64,000 nt of DNA from Streptomyces regalis (GTDB lineage: Bacteria > Actinomycetota > Actinomycetes > Streptomycetales > Streptomycetaceae), in assembly GCF_001509475.1 (NCBI RefSeq), contig NZ_LLZG01000410.1, forward strand, positions 19,614 to 83,613. Reading direction: 5' to 3'. Below, piece after piece: positions 59,700 through 64,000 of the stretch; the first letter of the stretch is position 1; each line of letters begins with the position of its first letter. The notes below the pieces were generated by a model, which was not told where the DNA came from, searched no databases, and saw only the letters and a list, made by a program, of their open reading frames with translations. Position numbers and translations under genes: made by a program.

Positions 59700-62600
59700 A
59701 TGTCTACGCACCCTGCCCCCGCCCTCGGCGCCCTCGCCCCCCGCCTGACCGAGCTCTCCCTGCGCGACGCACAGCGCCTCGGCAGGCGGCTCGAAGGTGC
59801 GCGCAAGATCCGTAAGCCGGAGGCGCGCGCCGCCGTGCTCGCCGAGATCGAGGCGGAGATCGCCAGGGGCGAGGAGCGTATCGCCACCCGGCGCAGCCGT
59901 CTGCCCGAGGTCAGGTACCCCGAACAGCTGCCGGTCAGCCAGAAGAAGAGCGACATCGCGGCCGCCATCCGCGACCACCAGGTCGTGATCGTGGCCGGCG
60001 AGACCGGCTCCGGGAAGACCACACAGATCCCGAAGATCTGTCTCGAGCTCGGGCGTGGCGTGCGCGGCATGATCGGGCACACCCAGCCCCGCCGTATCGC
60101 GGCCCGTACGGTCGCCGAGCGGGTGGCGGAGGAGCTGGACACGCCGCTCGGTGAATCCGTCGGCTGGAAGGTGCGGTTCACCGACCAGGTGAATCCCGAG
60201 GCCACCTTCATCAAGCTCATGACCGACGGCATCCTGCTCGCCGAGATCCAGACCGACCGCGAGCTGCGCGCCTACGACACGATCATCATCGACGAGGCCC
60301 ACGAGCGGTCCCTCAACATCGACTTCCTGCTCGGGTATCTCGCGCAGTTGCTGCCGAAGCGGCCGGATCTGAAGGTCGTCATCACCTCGGCCACCATTGA
60401 TCCCGAGCGCTTCTCCCGGCACTTCGGCGACGCGCCGATCATCGAGGTCAGCGGCCGTACATACCCGGTGGAGGTGCGTTACCGGCCGCTCCTCGAAGAG
60501 GACGCCGAGGACGCCGACCGCGACCAGATCACCGCGATCTGCGACGCCGTGGAGGAACTCCAGGGCGAGGGCAAGGGCGACATCCTCGTCTTCCTCTCGG
60601 GCGAGCGGGAGATCCGGGACACCGCCGACGCGCTGGAGAAGAAGCAGTACCCCCGCGCCGGAGGCGCTAATTGGCAGGGCACGGAGGTACTTCCCCTCTA
60701 CGCCCGGCTCTCGCACGCCGAGCAGCACCGCGTCTTCCAGCCCCACACCGGGCGCAGGATCGTTCTGGCGACCAACGTCGCGGAGACCTCGCTCACCGTC
60801 CCGGGCATCAAGTACGTCATCGACCCCGGCTTCGCCCGGATCAGCCGCTACAGCCACCGCACCAAGGTCCAGCGGCTGCCCATCGAGCCGATCTCCCAGG
60901 CCAGCGCCAACCAGCGCAAGGGCCGCTGCGGTCGTACGTCCGACGGCATCTGCATCCGCCTGTACTCCGAGGACGACTTCCTCGCCCGCCCGGAGTTCAC
61001 GGACGCGGAGATCCTCCGGACGAACCTCGCCTCCGTCATCCTGCAGATGACCGCGGCCGGCCTCGGCGACATCGAGAAGTTCCCCTTCATCGACCCGCCG
61101 GACCACCGCAACATCCGCGACGGAGTGCAGCTGCTCCAGGAACTGGGCGCCCTCGACCCGGCCCAGAAGGATGCGCGCAAGCGGCTCACCGACACCGGCC
61201 GCAAGCTCGCCCAGCTGCCCGTCGACCCGCGTCTGGCCCGTATGGTCCTGGAGGCCGACCGCAACGGCTGTGTCCGCGAGGTCATGGTCATAGCCGCCGC
61301 GCTCTCCATCCAGGACCCGCGCGAACGACCCGCCGACAAGCAGGCCCAGGCCGACCAGCAGCACGCCCGCTTCAAGGACGAGACCAGCGACTTCCTCGCC
61401 TACCTCAGCCTCTGGCGGTACGTCCGCGAGCAGCAGAAGGAGCGGGGATCCAGCTCCTTCCGGCGGATGTGCAAGCAGGAGTACCTCAACTTCCTGCGCA
61501 TTCGCGAATGGCAGGACATCTACACCCAGCTCCGCACGGTCGCCAAACAGATGGGCATCCACCTCAACGAGGACGACGCGCCCGGCGACCGTATCCACGT
61601 CTCCCTCCTCGCCGGCCTGCTGTCGCACATCGGCATGAAGGACGTGAAGGAGGGCGCGAAGAACGAGTATCTGGGGGCGAGGAGCGCCAAGTTCGCGATC
61701 TTCCCAGGCTCCGCCCTCTTCAAGAAGCCGCCCCGGTTCGTGATGTCCGCCGAGCTGGTGGAGACGAGTCGCCTCTGGGCCCGCGTCAACGCCAAGATCG
61801 AGCCCGAGTGGGTCGAGCCGCTCGCCGAGCACCTCCTGAAGCGGACGTACAGCGAACCGCACTGGGAGAAGGACCAGGCGGCCGTGATGGCGTACGAGAA
61901 GGTCACGCTGTACGGCGTCCCGATCATCGCCCAGCGCAAGGTGAACTACGGCCGTATCGACCCGGAGGTCAGCCGCGAGCTGTTCATCCGCAACGCCCTC
62001 GTCGAGGGCGACTGGCGCACGCACCACAAGTTCTTCGCCGACAACCGCAAACTCCTCAGCGAGGTCGAGGAGTTGGAGCACCGGGCCCGGCGCCGGGACA
62101 TCGTCGTCGACGACGAGACCCTGTTCGACTTCTACGACGAGAAGGTCCCGGACCACGTCGTCTCGGGCGCCCACTTCGACTCCTGGTGGAAGCGCAAACG
62201 GCACGAGCAGCCGGACTTCCTGGACTTCGAGCGCGAGATGCTCATCCGGGAGTCGGCCGAGGCGGTCACCAAGGCGGACTACCCGGACTCCTGGCGGCAG
62301 GGAGCGCTGAAGTTCCGGGTGACGTACCAGTTCGAGCCGGGCGCGGACGCGGACGGTGTGACGGTCCACATCCCGCTCCAGGTCCTGAACCAGGTCACGG
62401 ACGACGGCTTCGACTGGCAGATCCCGGGCCTGCGCGAGGAGTTGGTGACGGAGCTGATCCGTTCCCTGCCCAAGCCGATCCGCCGCAACTACGTGCCGGC
62501 GCCGAACTTCGCCAAACGGTTCCTGGACACGGCGGTGCCCCTGCAGGAGCCGCTGACGGTGACCATGGCGCGCGAACTGAAGCGCATGGTCGGGGTCCCC

Positions 62601-63668
62601 TTCACCGCCGACGACTTCGACTGGCCGAAGGTGCCGGAGCATCTGCGCATCACCTTCCGGATCGTCGACGAACGGCGCCGCAAGCTGGCGGAGGACAAGG
62701 ACCTCGAGGCGCTGAAGCTGCAGCTGAAGCCGAAGGCGCGCAAGGCCCTCTCCCAGGCCGCGGCGGCCACGGCGTCCCGCGAAGGCGGCGAGTCCCTGGA
62801 GCGCCAGGGCCTGGCCGACTGGTCCATCGGCTCACTCACCCGCGTCTTCGAGACCCGCCGCGCCGGCCAGCCGGTCAAGGCGTACCCGGCGCTGGTGGAC
62901 GACGGCGACCTGGTCTCCGTACGCCTCTTCGACACGGAGGCGGAACAGCAGCAGGCGATGTGGAAGGGCACGCGCCGGCTCATCCTCCGCAACATTCCGG
63001 TGAACCCGGCGAAGTTCGCGTCGGACAAGCTTACGAACGCGCAGAAGCTGGCGCTGTCATCCAACCCGCACGGCTCGATCCAGGCCCTCTTCGACGACTG
63101 CGCGATGGCGGCGGCGGACAAGCTGATCGGCGACTTCGGGGGGCCGGCGTGGGACGAGGAGTCGTATCGGAAGCTGTACGACAAGGTGCGCGCCGAGATC
63201 GTCGACACGACGGTGCGTACGGTGGGCCAGGTGCAGCAGGTCCTCGCCGCCTGGCAGGCCGCTGAGCGCCGTCTGAAGGCCGTACGGAGCCCTGCCCTGC
63301 TGGCAAACCTCTCGGACGTCCGCAAGCAGCTGGACGCCCTTGTGAAGCCCGGCTTCGTGACGGCGGCGGGACTGCGGCGCATGCCGGATCTGATGCGGTA
63401 CCTGATCGCGGTGGACCGTCGTCTGCAGCAGATGCCGACGAACGTCCAGCGCGACACGACGCGCATGGAGAAGGTCCACGAGATGCAGGACGAGTACGCC
63501 TGGCTGCTGGAGCAGATGCCGCAGGGGCGTCCGGTCCCGCAGCAGGTGCTGGACGTCCGCTGGATGCTGGAGGAACTCCGCGTCAGCTATTTCGCCCACG
63601 CGCTCGGCACGGCGTATCCGATCTCCGACAAGCGAATCGTGAAGACGATCGACACACTGGCGCCGTAA
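59700..63668 (+). CDS. hrpA: ATP-dependent RNA helicase HrpA
   Basis: 1322 residues, close to the usual 1300. DEAH-box motifs: VAGETGSGKTTQIPK (Walker A), TQPRRIAARTVAERVAEEL, IIDEAHERSLNIDFLLGYLA (DEAH), SATIDPERFSRHFG, LSGEREIRDT, LATNVAETSLTVPGIKYVID and QRKGRCGRTSDG. Winged-helix, ratchet and OB-fold regions follow, then the HrpA-specific C-terminal domain (about 650-1322). It acts on RNA; in E. coli HrpA rescues collided ribosomes. No ribosome site is visible before the ATG at 59700. Confidence 0.96.
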   Translation: MSTHPAPALGALAPRLTELSLRDAQRLGRRLEGARKIRKPEARAAVLAEIEAEIARGEERIATRRSRLPEVRYPEQLPVSQKKSDIAAAIRDHQVVIVAGETGSGKTTQIPKICLELGRGVRGMIGHTQPRRIAARTVAERVAEELDTPLGESVGWKVRFTDQVNPEATFIKLMTDGILLAEIQTDRELRAYDTIIIDEAHERSLNIDFLLGYLAQLLPKRPDLKVVITSATIDPERFSRHFGDAPIIEVSGRTYPVEVRYRPLLEEDAEDADRDQITAICDAVEELQGEGKGDILVFLSGEREIRDTADALEKKQYPRAGGANWQGTEVLPLYARLSHAEQHRVFQPHTGRRIVLATNVAETSLTVPGIKYVIDPGFARISRYSHRTKVQRLPIEPISQASANQRKGRCGRTSDGICIRLYSEDDFLARPEFTDAEILRTNLASVILQMTAAGLGDIEKFPFIDPPDHRNIRDGVQLLQELGALDPAQKDARKRLTDTGRKLAQLPVDPRLARMVLEADRNGCVREVMVIAAALSIQDPRERPADKQAQADQQHARFKDETSDFLAYLSLWRYVREQQKERGSSSFRRMCKQEYLNFLRIREWQDIYTQLRTVAKQMGIHLNEDDAPGDRIHVSLLAGLLSHIGMKDVKEGAKNEYLGARSAKFAIFPGSALFKKPPRFVMSAELVETSRLWARVNAKIEPEWVEPLAEHLLKRTYSEPHWEKDQAAVMAYEKVTLYGVPIIAQRKVNYGRIDPEVSRELFIRNALVEGDWRTHHKFFADNRKLLSEVEELEHRARRRDIVVDDETLFDFYDEKVPDHVVSGAHFDSWWKRKRHEQPDFLDFEREMLIRESAEAVTKADYPDSWRQGALKFRVTYQFEPGADADGVTVHIPLQVLNQVTDDGFDWQIPGLREELVTELIRSLPKPIRRNYVPAPNFAKRFLDTAVPLQEPLTVTMARELKRMVGVPFTADDFDWPKVPEHLRITFRIVDERRRKLAEDKDLEALKLQLKPKARKALSQAAAATASREGGESLERQGLADWSIGSLTRVFETRRAGQPVKAYPALVDDGDLVSVRLFDTEAEQQQAMWKGTRRLILRNIPVNPAKFASDKLTNAQKLALSSNPHGSIQALFDDCAMAAADKLIGDFGGPAWDEESYRKLYDKVRAEIVDTTVRTVGQVQQVLAAWQAAERRLKAVRSPALLANLSDVRKQLDALVKPGFVTAAGLRRMPDLMRYLIAVDRRLQQMPTNVQRDTTRMEKVHEMQDEYAWLLEQMPQGRPVPQQVLDVRWMLEELRVSYFAHALGTAYPISDKRIVKTIDTLAP

Positions 63669-63690
63669 CGGGACATGTACGCTGGGTGAG

Positions 63691-63721
63691 TTCGACCAGG
63701 GGGCTCGCCCTCCTGTACAGT
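63691..63721 (+). promoter_or_regulatory. Probable promoter of tRNA-Asp copy 3
   Basis: TTCGAC and TACAGT separated by 19 bp, with the -10 element 42 bp before the tRNA. Spacing is slightly long. Confidence 0.4.
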
Positions 63722-63762
63722 CTCTTCTCGCAGCGCAACGCACAAATAGCGCAGCGAAACCT

Positions 63763-63837
63763 GGTCCTGTGGAGCAGTTTGGAGTGCTCGCCACCCTGTC
63801 AAGGTGGAGGCCGCGGGTTCAAATCCCGTCAGGACCG
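63763..63837 (+). tRNA. tRNA-Asp(GTC), copy 3
   Basis: Identical in sequence to copies 1 and 2, anticodon GTC, with its own upstream promoter-like hexamers and a terminator. It is not part of the island repeats. Confidence 0.95.
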
Positions 63838-63844
63838 CAGTAAA

Positions 63845-63875
63845 GAGGCCCGCACCCACAAGGGACGCGGGCCTC
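63845..63875 (+). terminator. Terminator of tRNA-Asp copy 3
   Basis: 9-bp inverted repeat, arm GAGGCCCGC, 13-nt loop, 7 bp after the tRNA. Confidence 0.65.
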
Positions 63876-63879
63876 ACTC

Positions 63880-64000
63880 ATGCCACCACCCCCGCCACCC
63901 CCTCAAGGCGGAGGCCGCGCCCGCGGCGCAGCCGCAATCGGGTACAGCAAATCCCGTCAGGACCGCAGTAAAGAGGCCCGCACCCACAAGGGACGCGGGC
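63880..64000 (+). repeat. Decayed tandem copy of tRNA-Asp and its terminator
   Basis: 63948-64000 is identical to 63820-63872 (tRNA T-arm, 3' end and terminator). Before it, CCTCAAGGCGGAGGCCGCG at 63901 resembles the anticodon arm and variable region with several changes, including loss of the GTC anticodon. A tRNA-Asp unit was duplicated in tandem and then decayed; it runs to the window edge. Confidence 0.75.

Noticed and set aside
59559..62642. Minus-strand frame of 1027 codons inside hrpA
   Set aside because: Composition is typical of a GC shadow; hrpA on the plus strand carries all DEAH motifs through this region.
1..64000. CRISPR arrays
   Set aside because: No regularly spaced repeats of 25-40 bp were seen; the only short tandem repeats are the 24-bp pair at 53617 and the coding repeats of the helicase.

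Overview
The window is high-GC actinobacterial DNA and almost certainly Streptomyces. Codons end overwhelmingly in G/C. It has a ROK-controlled sugar ABC operon without its own ATPase, many 4-bp start/stop overlaps, GTG/TTG starts, and a block (DEAD-box helicase, lipoprotein, zincin, metallophosphoesterase, tRNA Glu-Asp-Phe, small secreted peptide, hrpA) that I recall as a core Streptomyces neighbourhood.

Layout. 1-8819: end of an MFS transporter, then a sugar-import operon on the minus strand (two GH13 alpha-glucosidases around a binding protein and two permeases) divergent from a ROK regulator with an inverted-repeat operator. 8861-12344: a small decayed element at tRNA-Lys, bounded by a 48-bp copy of the tRNA 3' end. 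It holds O-methyltransferase, GMC-oxidoreductase and LysR remnants and an intact pair: a membrane-anchored beta-propeller protein and a small helical protein that share an amyloid-like (RHIM/BASS-type) motif. 12466-24399: a broken amino-acid permease, two tandem secreted FG-GAP proteins, then the core block up to the metallophosphoesterase. 24480-24777: tRNA Glu, Asp and Phe.

24529-59266: about 34.6 kb of accessory DNA between two 143-bp direct repeats made of tRNA-Glu 3' end plus tRNA-Asp. I interpret it as a genomic island inserted in the tRNA cluster. It carries at least two biosynthetic blocks. Block A (28162-34793, minus strand) is an operon: ectA-like acetyltransferase, MFS, SidA/PvdA-type N-monooxygenase, cystathionine-synthase-like PLP enzyme, KASIII-like enzyme, a small gene cut by an IS110 remnant, and ectB. 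It has ectA and ectB but no ectC, so it probably makes an N-oxidised diaminobutyrate derivative, not ectoine. Block B (35060-58182) has a 22-residue peptide gene followed by a strong hairpin, an asparagine synthetase fused to a PqqD-like tail, a CPBP membrane protease, a nucleotidyltransferase, a free PqqD protein and an AurF-like diiron oxygenase. Divergent from it are an amidohydrolase, two cupin-like proteins, an alpha/beta hydrolase, an NDK-like protein, a HAD phosphatase, a BFD-type [2Fe-2S] protein and an exporter. Further on come SbnB/SbnA (2,3-diaminopropionate), a carbamoyltransferase, a second diiron oxygenase, LysE, a formyltransferase-fold protein, a class-III aminotransferase, a CYTH-HAD fusion and a LuxR-type regulator.

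My best reading of block B is a diaminopropionate-derived, N-oxidised small molecule. The 22-residue peptide looks like a leader without a core and may be a scaffold on which asparagine-synthetase chemistry works. IS3 and IS110 remnants have damaged accessory genes (a flavoprotein, a GNAT, gene X). 59185-64000: a second tRNA-Asp, secreted peptide, hrpA, and a third tRNA-Asp with a decayed tandem copy.
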